DNA of 64,000 nucleotides, taken from the NCBI GenBank assembly GCA_946699065.1, contig CAMPDV010000527.1, forward strand, positions 62,001 to 126,000. Direction: 5' to 3'. The notes under the pieces were generated by a model, which saw only the letters and a program-made list of their open reading frames with translations, had not been told where the DNA came from and searched no databases. The DNA comes from Loxodes magnus (taxonomy: Eukaryota; Ciliophora; Karyorelictea; Loxodida; Loxodidae). The position numbers and the translations under genes are program-made. Positions 11,084 through 23,439 of the stretch are shown here, piece by piece (position 1 is the first letter of the stretch; the number at the start of each line of letters is the position of its first letter).

Positions 11084-12900
11084 ATGGGTGAACTATAAAA
11101 ATTTGCTAATTTAAAATCTTCGTGACTCTTCTTTATTAAAAAATAAAGAAACTGAATTGCATGAATGGAACATAGATAGACTAACAGAAACCTTCAATAA
11201 TATTTAACTGTAGATTTATCCTATTAACTTAAAGAAATAAGAATTATAGAAAAATAATGGGAAAATATTTTTAGAATCTATTGTACTCAAGAGGGAAAAA
11301 AATACTTCAACTAAACAAAGAAGCTTCACATATTTAGTAAGCAGTCAATGAGTTCAATAAGAAATGAATGGGAATTGACCTATAGCAAACCATTAGTAAA
11401 AATAAATTAGAAATCTTGAAGATTATGATAGACTTGATCCAGATGAGTTTGAAGTTTCTATTACTTATCAATAAACTATTAATTCGTGGAAAACCAAATA
11501 AAGGGACTCGACGTTAATCAATTATTATTGTATCACTAAAATAAAATAAAGGAAAATATTAAATATTTCTGATTTCAATCTTTACAGAATCTCAACTTGA
11601 GTTAAAATCCTTATCAGGTAACCGAAAAAATTGTTAGAGACATATGATAGAACGCTTTAATCGTAAATATTACCCAAACTAAGATAAAATATTTTACCTT
11701 TTAGAAAAATAAGAGTAAAAGCAAAAAAGAAGAGCTTAATACAGTTTAAGAACCAACAACAGAAGAAAATTATAAAATAGAATGGAAGAATTAAATTGAT
11801 AGCTAGTATTTAAATAGGCAACAAAGAAAAACTACTTTTTAAGTTAGCTGATTGGATAGATTGTTGACAAAATGAAATAGCAAACTATTAGAAAAGCTCA
11901 TTTAAAGAGATTTAAATACTTATTTCTGTTTGCTTGTAGTTTAAAAAAAATTATTACTTCTTAGAGCAGAGTATTAGGATGAACTTCTAGAGATATGCAG
12001 ATTTTTTCTTCGTAATTCTTTACAGATTAGTTAAGATCCATATAGTCTATGAAAATTTTAATCTCCTCTCGTATTTCTTAAGAAACACAAAAATATTAAG
12101 ATCTAAAAGCTCCATGCAAGAACAAGCTTTATTATTATAAAAGCCAAAAACAGAAAGGAATTTACTTAAGCTAGAACAAAATGAAAGCTCTAAAAATGAA
12201 AAAGTTCTCAATAATGAAGGTAAATCCATTCGATATTTCTGAAAACGCTAAAATATCTCAAAATAAAAGGTATTAATCCCAGTGAAAGCTGCTGCATATT
12301 TATCAGTAGATAGTTATTTTAAATAATCAGAAGCATCTGCTTCCTAAAAATTTTAAGAACAGGGAAATTTAAGAGTATACAGCAGTCTTTATACTATGAA
12401 GGCTAAAGTTAAGCAAATGAATATACATAAAGCAAATTTACTAATTAAAACGACTAGATTAAGGAAGACGATTTTTATTATCCTTAGAGAAGTAACTAAG
12501 TAAAATAATTTACATTTTTCTAATCTAGCGAGTTTCAAAATTAAACTTGCCAGAATAATATAAGAAAAGTAATAAAACTAATGTAAGTAATTAACAGTTT
12601 CTTGAGAATAAATCCATATAATTTTATTCGACTAGCTAATCTATAATCAGCTCACAGGTAATAACTAAAGTAAAAATATAAATGCTGTCAAAAGATAAGA
12701 ATGATTAAGATATGAGTGATAGGCTGAAAATTAAAATTAGGAAAGAAAATTAATAAAGAATCAAAATAATAAATACCCTTTAATTTCTTAGAAATAAAAC
12801 TCATAAATCAAGTTCAATTTAAGGCTATTTAAGTTCTTATCTATAAAGTTAATGAGTGACTAGATTAATTACTTAAGCTTTTAAAAACCAGTTGTATCAT
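11084..12900 (+). CDS. Probable protein-coding gene, frame changes, unknown
   Basis: Roughly 1.8 kb with coding-like composition. One frame from about 11136 gives an acidic stretch (LEDYDRLDPDEFEVSITYQQ) near 11413. From about 11490 a second frame gives continuous protein-like sequence (SLQNLNLSQNPYQVTEKIVR near 11579, EELNTVQEPTTEENYK near 11728) to at least 12180. Further downstream two frames compete, with Gln/Asn-rich tails. The frame changes may be very short introns, which I could not place, or decay. ATG at 11084 is a candidate start but is out of frame with the first segment. No domain is recognised; the product looks mainly helical. Confidence 0.45.
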
Positions 12901-12992
12901 CGAATGAATTGAAGGAATTAATTAATTAATTTACGAGACTTCACTTTTATTTGGTTAATCACAAATCAAAATTTTAATGTTAAATAAAAGAA

Positions 12993-13635
12993 AATTCATA
13001 TTTGCTCGGATCTTGTTTATTATGAGTCCTAAGGATTTTTAATTTGTTTTTTCTGAGCGTTTCTAAAGATCGATTCTCATTTATTTCTTATTTAATTCGT
13101 TAATTGCATGCTATTGTTTGATGCTTCTTTGTTAGCTGGAGTATTTTTTTCCTGAATAATTTAGCTTCTTGACTGCAATAGATCCTGAAAATATTTTCCC
13201 ATTAGTTTTCTACTATTTTATTTTATTTTATTTTTATTAGAATTGGAAATAACTTCTAGCTTTGTGCCCTGGTCCCTTTGAGTATCAGCATCTCATTATT
13301 TTCCAATAGAGAATATAATTTGTTATAGTCTGTTTCTCTACATCCATCAGATCATTCATCTCCATTTTTTGCAGTAATATGCTTTCAGTTAACTCTGCAA
13401 ATTGGCTAAATTTTGTTTCTAACTATTCTATCCTGTTAATTCCTAGCTATTTATTTTCTTTTTCTTATGAATTAATCATCAGGTGTTCAATTTTTCCTTC
13501 GAGTTCTTGTACAGTTCTTAAAAATTAAAAATTTTCTAATTACATGACTTGGATTCCTTATAGTGTTTTTTATTAATCGTAACTTGACTATGATAATTCC
13601 TTTTGAGAAGATATTTCTTACAGGTATTTTTCCAT
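12993..13635 (-). CDS. Gag-like protein, degenerate knuckle (family 3 copy b)
   Basis: Minus-strand ATG at 13635-13633 opens a frame of about 210 codons. A coiled coil (residues 1-90) is followed by an island shared with the plus-strand ORF at 24993: FAELTESILLQKMEMNDLMD here against FAELMESMLFQKISMNDLMD there. The knuckle region at 13250-13290 reads CWYSKGPGHKARSY, so two of four ligands (Cys to Ser, Cys to Tyr) are lost while the 24993 copy is intact. TGA encodes Trp in both. A CAA codon here aligns with TAA there. Likely a decayed element copy; no TSD was identified. Confidence 0.6.
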
Positions 13636-14019
13636 TTTATATACATAAAAGAGATTCAAGCAATGCCAAATTATTATTAGAGTTTGACTACAAATCATTT
13701 TTCCTTCTAACTTAAGTTAAATATACTAAAGTTTAATAACTATAGAAAGCAGAAAAATTTAAAAATAAAGGTGTCAATGGTAGCAAAAATCTAAGAAGCA
13801 TTACAATATAATATAATGAGTCCATAAGGATACTTATAAGTATACTATTTTCTTTACTTTTAAGCTTACTCTAATTGATTAAATTAATATAAGTAGAAGA
13901 CAGCTAAATTAACATTTTTCTAGATTAATGAAATACTAAGCAAACTAAAAAAATTCAAATTGGCGATACTTTTGGTTAAGGAGTTAAAAAGTATTAAGGT
14001 TAGTCAGCCCTTTTTTATT

Positions 14020-14211
14020 ATTCTTCATCATAGATCGGAGAAATGTACCCATAATCGCATATTGCATCCTATGCTTTGGAAGGAAAAATTACAGGGTCGT
14101 ACTGCAGGAAGAGTCAACTAGGATAGAGAGACCCATAAAAAAAAATTTCGTCATTAAATAAAATAATTTAAAGAGCTGCGCACAAGCGAGAGTGCTACAC
14201 GCTCTATAATC
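14020..14211 (+). mobile_element. LINE 3' end fragment, plus strand
   Basis: A 5'-truncated LINE 3' terminus. The frame after about 14045 encodes CTHNRILHPMLWKEKLQGRT, nearly identical to the minus-strand copy at 20116-20470 (CTRNRVLHSMLWKEKLQGRT). It ends with the shared 3' hairpin at 14172-14205 (outer stem AGAGC/GCTCT) and the TATAATC tail. With the 20-kb copy it forms inverted arms around 14.2-20.1 kb. The 5' limit is uncertain; homology starts about 14000. Confidence 0.7.
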
Positions 14212-14229
14212 CATCTTATTTGCATAAAT

Positions 14230-15120
14230 TAAAATATTCCATTCATTTTAATTTTTATTACTCCTAAAATTAATAGCAAGCTAATAGATTGGATAGTGAA
14301 CTATCAACTCTAGACTTTTATAGAATTGTTTTAAATTAAATAAGATCAAAATGTGAGGAATAAATAAATTTTTAGAATGATCTGAAAGTAAAAAATATTA
14401 TGCCAAAGATAAGTTAAGACAAAAGGTTAATTTATGATCTTAAAGCGTTAAAATTTTTTACTTAGAAAAGGTATTCCTAAAAGCTTACAATCTAGATAAA
14501 TTGAAATCAAACGAATCTCATTTTTAATTTTAATAAAAAAACTAATTTATTTGAAATAAGTTCTTTTTTATTTTGTCTAACTACAATTAATTTTTTTTAT
14601 TCTCAAGTAAAATTTTCAAGTTTATCTAGCATGCTTCTTATTAAATGTTTGAATTCATTTAATCTTTTTATTTAACAACTTTGTCTTACTATAAAATCAA
14701 ATTTATTCTTCTCCATTATATGCATTATACATCAAATAAATGATGCAAATAAATAAAATAAGTTTAATATTCATCGTTTTATATAATTTTTATTATCTAT
14801 CAGTTTAGTATCTTCATTATGTTTACGATCTTATAACTATCTAATTGTACAATGAGCTTTCATTGCCATTATTCTCCTATTTCTTTTTCTTTTGTTTAAT
14901 TAATTAAATGTGTCATGTATTATTATACTCTGATATTTATCTTCTTAGTCTGCTTATTCTTTTGGATTATTTCAAGATAAATTTTTACTAATTGATGTGC
15001 CTCAGCTTTATGTATCCTTCTTTCCAACTGATTTGAGGACTTAAATTAGTAAATTGCTTGATCTATTAAATTTCCATATAATCCAATTTTTAGACTACGG
15101 TTAATATCTACATCCCTAAC
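14230..15120 (-). CDS. Possible minus-strand gene, helical protein, unknown
   Basis: Minus-strand translation of 15120 down to about 14800 gives a balanced helical segment (IGLYGNLIDQAIYQFKSSNQ, then RIHKAEAHQLVKIYLEI). From about 14716 an ATG starts another frame (MEKNKFDFIVRQSCQIKRLN) running to about 14250. The two segments are in different frames, so an intron or frameshift is needed. No domain is recognised. It is divergent to the receptor gene within the same LINE-flanked segment. Confidence 0.35.
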
Positions 15121-16500
15121 TTTTAGAGTATGATAATTTCGATAATTAAGAAAATAAGCCCAGTGATTCTAACTATCTTTAGTATAACTAAAGGAAATAA
15201 AAGCTAAGGAAAAGTAATTAAAATTTTAGGAATTACTAAATTAATTCCATTTAAATGATATCACTTAGTCAGAATAAGGTATTGTAATGTCTAAGCAAAC
15301 ACCAAATGAAAGAAATTAAGCAAGGTAATTAAGACTAAAATATAACTAAACAAACACTTTTAAGGAAATAGATCATTAGAAATTAGCTTAAATTGGTATT
15401 ATTCTATTAGTAGTTTATAAATAAAAGCTGTGCTTTACTCAAATAAACAATGTTAAGCATGTTAAGCTTTATATGAAAGATAAAAAGGCTTTCATTTTAA
15501 AATTTAGTAGGTAGAATTTAAGAAATATAATAGATATATTGCTTATTAATAAATCATTAAGCTTTCTTTTAACCAAGAGTTTGATATCATCCGTTAAACA
15601 TTAATCCTATATATAAAAGTTTAGGTTATTTTACATTCTTCTCCCATTTTAAAAAACTATAATGCAAAATATAAAATAATAGGCTATGGCTGTATAATAT
15701 GTGCTTTACCTTATTTTCTTAATTAAATAACTTTATCTACATAATGAGAACAAACTGCTATTCCCATTTAAAATTCATCAAACGTAAAGTTTATATTATT
15801 CCTCTTGAAGATATTAACTTAAAGTTAAGAAAAAATATTAAAATGACCATTATATTTTATTGCGTAGAATATACAGATTAAACGAATATTGCTTATGCTT
15901 GTATTGCTAGACCCTTTTTTCATTTCTGACCACAATCTTGCTTACTTGATTTTTTTATTAATCTCTTTATAATTTGTTCAATCTTTGATGGTATAAGCAT
16001 CAGAATTTCTCTAAGAAGAAGCAATTTGATTTGATATCAGACGGGCTTCTTCTTAAAAAATATATGAATATGAAAATACTTTCCCTTAGTGAAAATTACC
16101 CTAAGTGTAATTAAAACATTTAAAGTAGGTAGCTAAATTAAAAAACTGACTAAAATTTCTATAAAAACTAAAATATATTTACACAAGCATGAGAATCAAG
16201 CAGTAACCAGAATTGGATTTTACATAAATCTAAAGAGACTTAGCAGAGTTTCTAAAGAACCTTCAATTGCAAATATTCATAAACCAATATTTATAATTAT
16301 CTACTATATTTATATTTAAATAAGAAATGATAATCATGCTTAATTATTTCAGATTTTAAATTACTTTGCAGCTTAGAATTATAATAATATATCTTAAGCT
16401 ATTTCAAGATTTTTTCTAAATTTAACTAAAAATTCTTGAGGGAATGGTTTCCCTTCAATTTCCTTATTAATTAATATTTTATTCCATTTTTGAGTAAAAT
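15121..16500. other. AT-rich region, possible upstream receptor exons
   Basis: Mostly AT-rich. The ANF-type domain starting at 16501 lacks its first lobe, so missing N-terminal coding should lie here. A stretch from ATG 15843 reads VEYTDQTNIAYACIARPFFH and may be coding. A GT...AG stretch of 18 bases at about 16495-16512 resembles the very short introns of some ciliates. I could not assemble a convincing N-terminal lobe. Confidence 0.3.
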
Positions 16501-19055
16501 TTCAATTTTAGAGTCTCGGAAGTATTGTGAAGTGAATAGTTCCCCTTTTTTTCAGGTAGCAATTCAGCTCCAGCTTTATCAGACAAAGTTAAATTTCCAT
16601 TTTATGTTAGAACAGTTGTCAGTGATGCTTATTCGGCTGTTTTAGCCTCTTGAACATGTCGTTATTAAGGATGGAAAAATGTAGGAGTAATTTACTAAGA
16701 TACAGCATGATCAAAAGGCGTATACGACTATGTTTACCATGAATCAAGTCATTTTCAAATAAATATAGTCAACGAAAACAGAGCAATTAATGATATAAAG
16801 ACAGAGTCTTTTATGAATCTTGGAAAGAAATAGTAAGAAATATATAATAAAACACAAGAATATTACTTCTAGTAGCTTATGATGACAATGTTAGGATGAT
16901 ATTAAAATACCTATAAGACTTAGGAGCAAGGGAAGGTGATTTTGAATTAATAGCTTTTTTCAGGGTTAAACTAAGTATTTTTGCAATAAGGTGAAGAAGT
17001 TTGTAAAGTATAATCAGTTGTGAAAGGAGCAATTTAATTTGATTCTGCCGGAGGAATTGGAGATTTTGGGTAGTAAATAGAATCTACTGCTAAGATTTTT
17101 TTCAATATTACAGCAGTATCAAACCTTTTTTATGCTGAATCTGATGGAATTCTTTTAGGAGCACACGTCTTATAAAGCTTAATTGAATCTGGACAAAATT
17201 ACATGGGTTAAGAAAATATTATAAAAGCAATAAGAAGTGTGAGGTTTTTAGAATCCAGTGGAAAAGTAAGTATTGATTCTTCCTTAAATAATAGAGCTTC
17301 TATACCTTGATCAATTATAAACTATCGTAAAAATGAAAATGAATAATGAAGTCTTTAGCAAGTTGGAGTATATTGTTTCATTTTTGATGGTATTTTTGAC
17401 TTTAAAAAACCATTTATGTGAATAGATGGAATTACAAGAGTCTTTCATGACTCTTGATAAATATCTTGTTCTTTTAAAGAAAGAGAAAAATAATCATTTA
17501 CAAAAGGTAAAACAGTTAAGTATACAGTTTTAATTAGCATGCTAATTATCTTAGCATTAGTTTCTATCAAAGAAATCAGAAGCTAAAATAAGTACGAATT
17601 TATTAAATTAGACAGAGTATTCGTAATGTCCACTTGAGATTTTATTTACATTCTCCATTTATTTTTATATTTCCTGTAAATCATTTCAGTAGGACCTGAT
17701 ATCTCTGACTATGGGTATCTTGTAGACTTCATAGGAAATTGTGCGAATTTATATTTTATGAAAATATTCGAGGGATTTAATAATAAATATTGTGAAAATT
17801 AGTTATTTGCTTGCACTATTTTTCTAATATGATTTATAAGTTTCATTTCGTTTCGTTTCTATTAAGATTAGAATTCTAAAAATGGACATTTTTATACTTA
17901 ATTGGAAGTTTTACTTACTATTTAGGTCCTTTTTTAACTTACAGTTTCTTCCTTCCTTTGAATTGGAATTTTATGGATTTATTCATATGTGTGGAAAGTG
18001 AGGATTGGAACCATAACTAAATTTAAGAATTTTCTGAATCTTATCAATATAAAGATTGTAATTGGAAATGCTGATGAAGAACTCACCTCCTTTTCGTAAT
18101 TTTTAAATTCTATCTGCTATATTTTATACACATTGCTTGCAACTAGAACAACTTTATTATGGCAAGAGCTTTATGGGTATGCAATGAAGATTAAATATTA
18201 AAAGCGCCATTTAATAATATATCGATTATTTTAGATGGGACTAGAAGTAATAAACTTGCTTACTTAGTAGTAAAGTAAGCTATTACTTGCCATTCTTTAT
18301 TTAGCATGTTTAATAGTTTTATTCTATTATACTTACAAAACTCAATCATGCTGCTATGAAAAGCTGAACTACAGGATACTAATAGTTCTCTCATTTAATA
18401 TTAACTATGCAGTTATTTCTATTTTTAAGATTTCTTTTTCTTAATAAAAAGTTGAAATAGGAATCTTTATAATCTCGTTTATTCTAGCTTGTATTATAAC
18501 CAGTTTGATTGGATGAAAGTGTTATAATAAACATAAATCTCTAATCACCATTTTTGAGTTAGATGAAACATATCTATTTCGATGAACTTTTCAATGCAGC
18601 AAGAAAGAAAATTTGATCTATTACTATATTTAAAAATAGCTTATTTTCTACAACTTTCGCCAGTTTTTAGCTGAAAAATAGTTAAGAAGTCAAGATTTTT
18701 TATTCTAACCGAAATATTTTTCACTTCAGTTTTATTTCCAGCACAATGTTTTGAACATCTAATGATATTAATTTTTATTTCAAGAATTTCCGATTTAGAA
18801 TACTATGAACAGAACCGCTGGAATACTTCAATATAAAAGTAAAAAATTGAAGATGAGACAGGAGAAGTAAATAATATTGAAGGATGGGAAAACTCTATAA
18901 AAGCTGTCGAAATACCTTAGTAAGACAACAATTTATTTCAAAAAAGAGTTGACACAAAAATATAGGAAACTATTTAAGGGATTTTTTTTGAAAGTTAGCA
19001 TGATTAAGAGAAGAAACAAAGCATAAAAAGCTTACAAAGCAAAGAACTTATATGA
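16501..19055 (+). CDS. Receptor: ANF-type ligand-binding domain plus ~8 TM
   Basis: From 16501 the frame encodes FPFFSGSNSAPALSDKVKFP, then RTVVSDAYSAVLASWTCRYQ and WKNVGVIYQDTAWSKGVYDY. These are the hinge and second-lobe signature of the ANF-receptor (type 1 periplasmic-binding-like) family. Near 17255-17310 it has GKVSIDSSLNNRASIPWSII, the usual closing motif. Many Trp codons are TGA. About eight hydrophobic segments follow between 17520 and 18730, not the standard class C seven-helix order. A cytoplasmic acidic tail (IEDETGEVNNIEGWE) ends at a TGA at 19053. The tail is in a different frame; the change lies at about 18580-18650 and may be a short intron or decay. The first lobe and start are missing. 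Inferred role: plasma-membrane sensing of a small ligand. The domain call is strong, the overall class unknown. Confidence 0.75.
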
Positions 19056-20115
19056 ATAAATAATTAAAATTAGTTAAATAATTGAATTTTTTATTTTTTA
19101 TTTAATATAAAATGACATATAAGTACCTTATCCATTTACTATTACATCTTATTTATAAGGTAAGTTATGGGGGGATAGAAGTTATAAATTAAAGAACCTA
19201 AAAATAGAAAATTAAAGCTTCCTTTTAGTTTAAGCATCAACAATAAAAATTATTTTTACATAACTTAAAAAAATGACAACTATCATTTCGATATTGTCTA
19301 TTGTAATATGAGATAGATTATCATTCATCTACAATTATTATAAAATAATCCTTCGAAAAAAATGATTTTAGGAATTAGATGAATTTTAGTTTTTAGCGAA
19401 ATTATTTTTATTTCTTCTTTATATTTATAGTTTCATGCTTCCTTCAATTATAGAATACATCTATATCCTTTTCAATTTACCAAAAGTTTATATTTTCCAT
19501 ATAAGATTATTTTTAATATTTTCTAATTATTTCTTTATAAAAGAGCTTTAAATGTTCTCTTATCAATACACAGGTAGAATTTTAAGCATTTTAACAATTT
19601 ATTTATCTTTTGGAAATTTAATTTAGCAGTATTGTAGCATATCAACTTTTAAAGGTAATTAATATTTCTTAAAAGCAAACCTTAACTAGGATTTTACCTA
19701 TTAACTATTACATACATTTAATAAACTTCACTCTTTAGATTTAAAATATAAAATCAATCTCTATAAATTAAAAATTTAGAATTTGCTTATAAATCTTAGT
19801 AGTAGAAACAACTTTATTCTATATGTTGAATCAAATCATATTAAATGCTTTAAAATTAGATTGATAAATAATAGATAGATATATAATAGAATATTTCGTT
19901 GCTATTATGGGTTTACTTTTACAAAATGTAATATTTTAGTAATCAGATTAACTATAAAAGCAATCTTTTATTTTTTTTGTTTATATAGAGGATCTAATCT
20001 CTTTTATGGAGCCAAGATCAATATATTATATACCTAGCTTTTTAGAAAAATTTGATTAGATAAATTATATGATTCCTAAAATTTTTGAAAATGGAGATAA
20101 TAAATAAATAAATTC
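19056..20115. other. AT-rich region without recognised gene
   Basis: Downstream flank of the receptor gene. AT-rich, with no coding island or RNA gene seen before the LINE tail at 20116. Confidence 0.5.
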
Positions 20116-20470
20116 GATTATAGAGCGCGTAGCACTCTCGTTGGCGCGCATCTCTTTAAATTAAATTAATTTTATGTCGAAAAATAGCATTTTATAGGTC
20201 TCTTTTTCCTTGTTTCCTCTTCCTGCAGTACGTCCCTGTAATTTTTCCTTCCAAAGCATAGAATGCAATACGCGATTACGGGTACATATTTCCCCGACCT
20301 ATGATGAAGAAGTTATTCTCCTGGCATTCAGAGTTCTCCAGCTTGTCACATCTTCCTTCTCTTGTTATTGGTTTCTCTTCTTCCGATTTATCCTCCGTCC
20401 ACACTCATTTTTTCTTGCCTTAGTATGCCTCCAAGCAGCATCTGAAGGAGAGAGCTTTCCTTCCTATTTA
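20116..20470 (-). mobile_element. LINE 3' end fragment, minus strand
   Basis: A 5'-truncated LINE copy in reverse orientation. The minus strand encodes DAAWRHTKARKNECGRRINR, then TSWRTLNARRITSSSQVGEI and CTRNRVLHSMLWKEKLQGRT, a basic C-terminal tail. It ends with the 3' hairpin at about 20121-20154 and its TATAATC tail (read on the minus strand, ending at 20116). The plus-strand standard-code ORF at 20210-20485 is its antisense shadow. It is nearly the inverse of 14020-14211. Confidence 0.75.
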
Positions 20471-21499
20471 AATTATAATATATAATAATAAATTTCAAAT
20501 CGATAAAGTAAAAAATAGTACCAGAATCTTACAAATGATATAGTAAACTAAAAGCAATGATTAATATTTATAAGCATTCATTTTTTAAATAAGCATAATA
20601 TTTAATTTCTATATTTTTATTTCTATAATTAAGTGTATATTAAAGTATATTCCAAACATTAAAAAATGTTTATACTTATTTATTAGAAAAATATGAGGCT
20701 TATAATTATAAAAGTTAATCAAATAGACAAAAGTTTTAAATTTTCAATCATTATTAAATCGATTATAAAGTCTGATTTTTCACAAAGATTTAAATAAAAA
20801 TGTTTTGATTTTTATCTCTAATCTTGAAAAAAGATTCTAATTAGCTTATTTAAAAGTATTTCTAAATAAAGCATTAATTTATCCTTAACTTATATAGAAA
20901 AAATTGAAGGTGAATATATTAAATATACTGCTGATTAAGTTTGTTTCCTAATATGTAATTTATACATATAATCATTCAGCATTTCTATCATTCCTATTAT
21001 TATTAGCTCCTTAGATTTATCTTAATCATTTCCAATTTTATTTTTTAAACTATGATATATGAAAATTACTAAAAAAGTACTAGTAAAATAAACAATTTGA
21101 AATTATTTAAGCAATGGTTAAGTAATAATCATTGATTATATAATTAAAGTGCTGATGAGAAAGCTTAACAATTTTCTTAGTAATAACTAAATTTTATTTT
21201 CTATGCTGCATTTTTGATTCCATTCTTTTTAGTTTAAGTCTGCAGTTTTTTTATATTTTATAGAAATCAATTAATCAAAATTTTAATAGCTAAATTCTTG
21301 ATAAACTGAAGACATACGTTGTGTATAATTACTTGATTAATTGCTTATGCCAAATGGTTTTGTATATATAGCTAGTAATATCATTTTATTCATTAATTTA
21401 TTATTGTTTTAGTATCTGTTTGTTTCTTTGCTAAAATGCTATATAAAAGCTTCCTTTATTTTAGCTCTTTTAAATACTTTATATTAGTATTAAAATAAA
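20471..21499. other. AT-rich region without recognised gene
   Basis: AT-rich intergenic DNA between the LINE fragment and the tRNA pair. Nothing recognised. Confidence 0.55.
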
Positions 21500-21571
21500 T
21501 CTGTATTAGTCTTGTGGCCAGGACATTCTGCTCTCACCAGAAAGACCCGGATTCAAGCCCCAGATGTGGAA
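21500..21571 (+). pseudogene. tRNA-Glu (CTC), probably a pseudogene
   Basis: A 72-nt cloverleaf-like sequence. The acceptor stem pairs fully with G-T wobbles, the D stem is GTC/GAC, and the anticodon stem TTCTG/CAGAA holds the loop CTCTCAC, giving anticodon CTC (Glu). The T stem CCGGA/CCCAG has two mismatches, including loss of the invariant G53-C61 pair that is part of the B box, and the invariant A14 is T. These point to a non-functional copy. A T4 run lies about 10 bases downstream. It is convergent with the tRNA-Lys, 24 bases apart. Confidence 0.7.
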
Positions 21572-21595
21572 TTATTATAATTTTAAAATAAAAAA

Positions 21596-21668
21596 CGCCC
21601 AACGTGGGGCTCGAACCCACGGCCACCAGATTAAGAGTCTGACGCTCTACCGACTGAGCTAGCCGGGT
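21596..21668 (-). tRNA. tRNA-Lys (CTT)
   Basis: On the minus strand a 73-nt sequence folds as a cloverleaf. The D arm GCTC/GAGC has GGTA in the loop, the anticodon loop is CTCTTAA (anticodon CTT), and the perfect T stem GTGGG/CCCAC has loop TTCGAGC. G73 is the discriminator. It closely matches typical eukaryotic nuclear tRNA-Lys(CTT). A T6 pol III terminator follows G73 directly. One oddity: acceptor position 1 is A opposite C72, where G is usual, so end pairing is weakened. It is convergent with the tRNA-Glu copy. Confidence 0.95.
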
Positions 21669-23439
21669 TTACTCTACATAACTAAAATTTCTTAAATAAT
21701 CAATAAACTTATCTAACTCATAAATACCATTATAAGATATGCCTTTTTATTCATTTCATCCAATTTTTATGCTTATTATTCTGAAAAAAAATTGATTGAT
21801 GTTCAAATCTTTAAAATAATTTAATTAATTTTCATATACGAAACAAGTGCTCAACTACATACAATAATTTTATTCAATTACACATTCTAACCATTTATTT
21901 TACAAAAATAGTGGAAAACTTTTAATTTAAAACAATTTCAATAAAAAGACTAAAATCATAGTTTTCGTAAATTTTTACTAATCCATCATTTTAATATTGC
22001 TTGCTTAACTAGAAATTTATAAACCTTAAAAAGTAATAGTTATTAATAAATAGGTTAATGTATTTTTTGAATGAGAATGAAGAAATTTAATAAATAATAA
22101 AACAATATTAAAATTTTAAGGCAGAAAGAAGATATTCAAATTTCTAATATTCCAAAAAAATTAAATAGATTTAGAGTTTTATTAACATTTTAAACTGAAG
22201 ATAGTTAATTGAATTAAAAATAATAATTATCAGATAAAAGAAATTAAGCAAATTAAAGGTTAACAAAATAAAAAAAAGTTAGCTACAATTTTAAATTAAA
22301 ACGATAACTAAAGTTCATAATTTTTTATTTTAACTGAAAAAATAATCAAATTTATTAAAATTTAGTACATAATATTTAGAGAATCAAATAAAATAATCTA
22401 AATATAAAGAAAATGGTATGAATTTTGATTAATTTGCAGTTAAAACAATTATTACTAGATAAGTTGAAATAAAAAATTTATAAAAGTAAAATAAAAATTT
22501 TAATCTTAATAAGAATAATCAAATGTTTTAAATTAATAAGCAATTTATTAAACATAGAATATAGTAAATATGTTATTTACTTTTTTATTTCCATAAAGAT
22601 AAGTAGATCCAACTAGTTAAAATAGATTAATAGAAATTGATGATAGAGAAGAATTTAATCGTTTAATTTGATTTAATTTCGAATATTTTTAGATTTAAAT
22701 CAGTCCAAATTTATAGATCCTTGTAATTTGTTTTTAATTTAAACATAACTGAATGATCGAAAAGCAATTGAGTTTATATGTTAGTACAAAATAACAAAAC
22801 TAGAATTTTATTTTGTAATTTAAATAATTATTAAAATAAGATCTTCAAAAAGTGAAGAATTAAAATTTTACTTATAAAACAAAATAGTTAGAAGTAAAAA
22901 ATTTCCGACAAAGTAAAAATATCGAACAAATGTAATTGCAAACAGTAAAAGAACCTCAAACTTAATTTATTACATTGACATATGCTAATTTATGATAGCC
23001 ATTTTTATTTAAAAATATTTTTAATGTAAATAAAAATTAATAAGAAATACTTATAAAAAATAAAGAGTAAAATTGACTTAAAATATCCAACATATAATTA
23101 GTAGTTATTTTGATATTTTAGTATAATTAATTTTAAACTCCTTATAATAATGGTTTTTAATAGATGGATATTGATTTAAAAATGAATAATAGAATAGAAC
23201 GTCTGAGCATGTTCATTTATTAATAAAATTAAAAAAATACTTTGATTTTTTTAATAGACTTAATATGTTATTTAAGAAAATAAGCAGAAATTTGTTTAGA
23301 ATAATTCGAAATAAAAAAATAATAATAATAAGATTAAAAAATTTAATTACTTTGAGTATTGGAACATAATTGCACTACTTATAGTTATATTTCCCGTGAA
23401 TTATGTTAAGTATAAAAGTTAATGTATGTTTATAATCAG
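21669..23439. other. AT-rich region without recognised gene
   Basis: Extremely AT-rich, A-biased on the plus strand. No GC-richer island, element end or RNA gene seen. Confidence 0.55.

Noticed and set aside
12047-12229. 60-aa minus-strand ORF
   Set aside because: Antisense to the plus-strand coding region at 11084-12900.
20210-20485. 91-aa plus-strand ORF
   Set aside because: Antisense to the minus-strand LINE 3' end, whose protein is conserved with the 14-kb copy.
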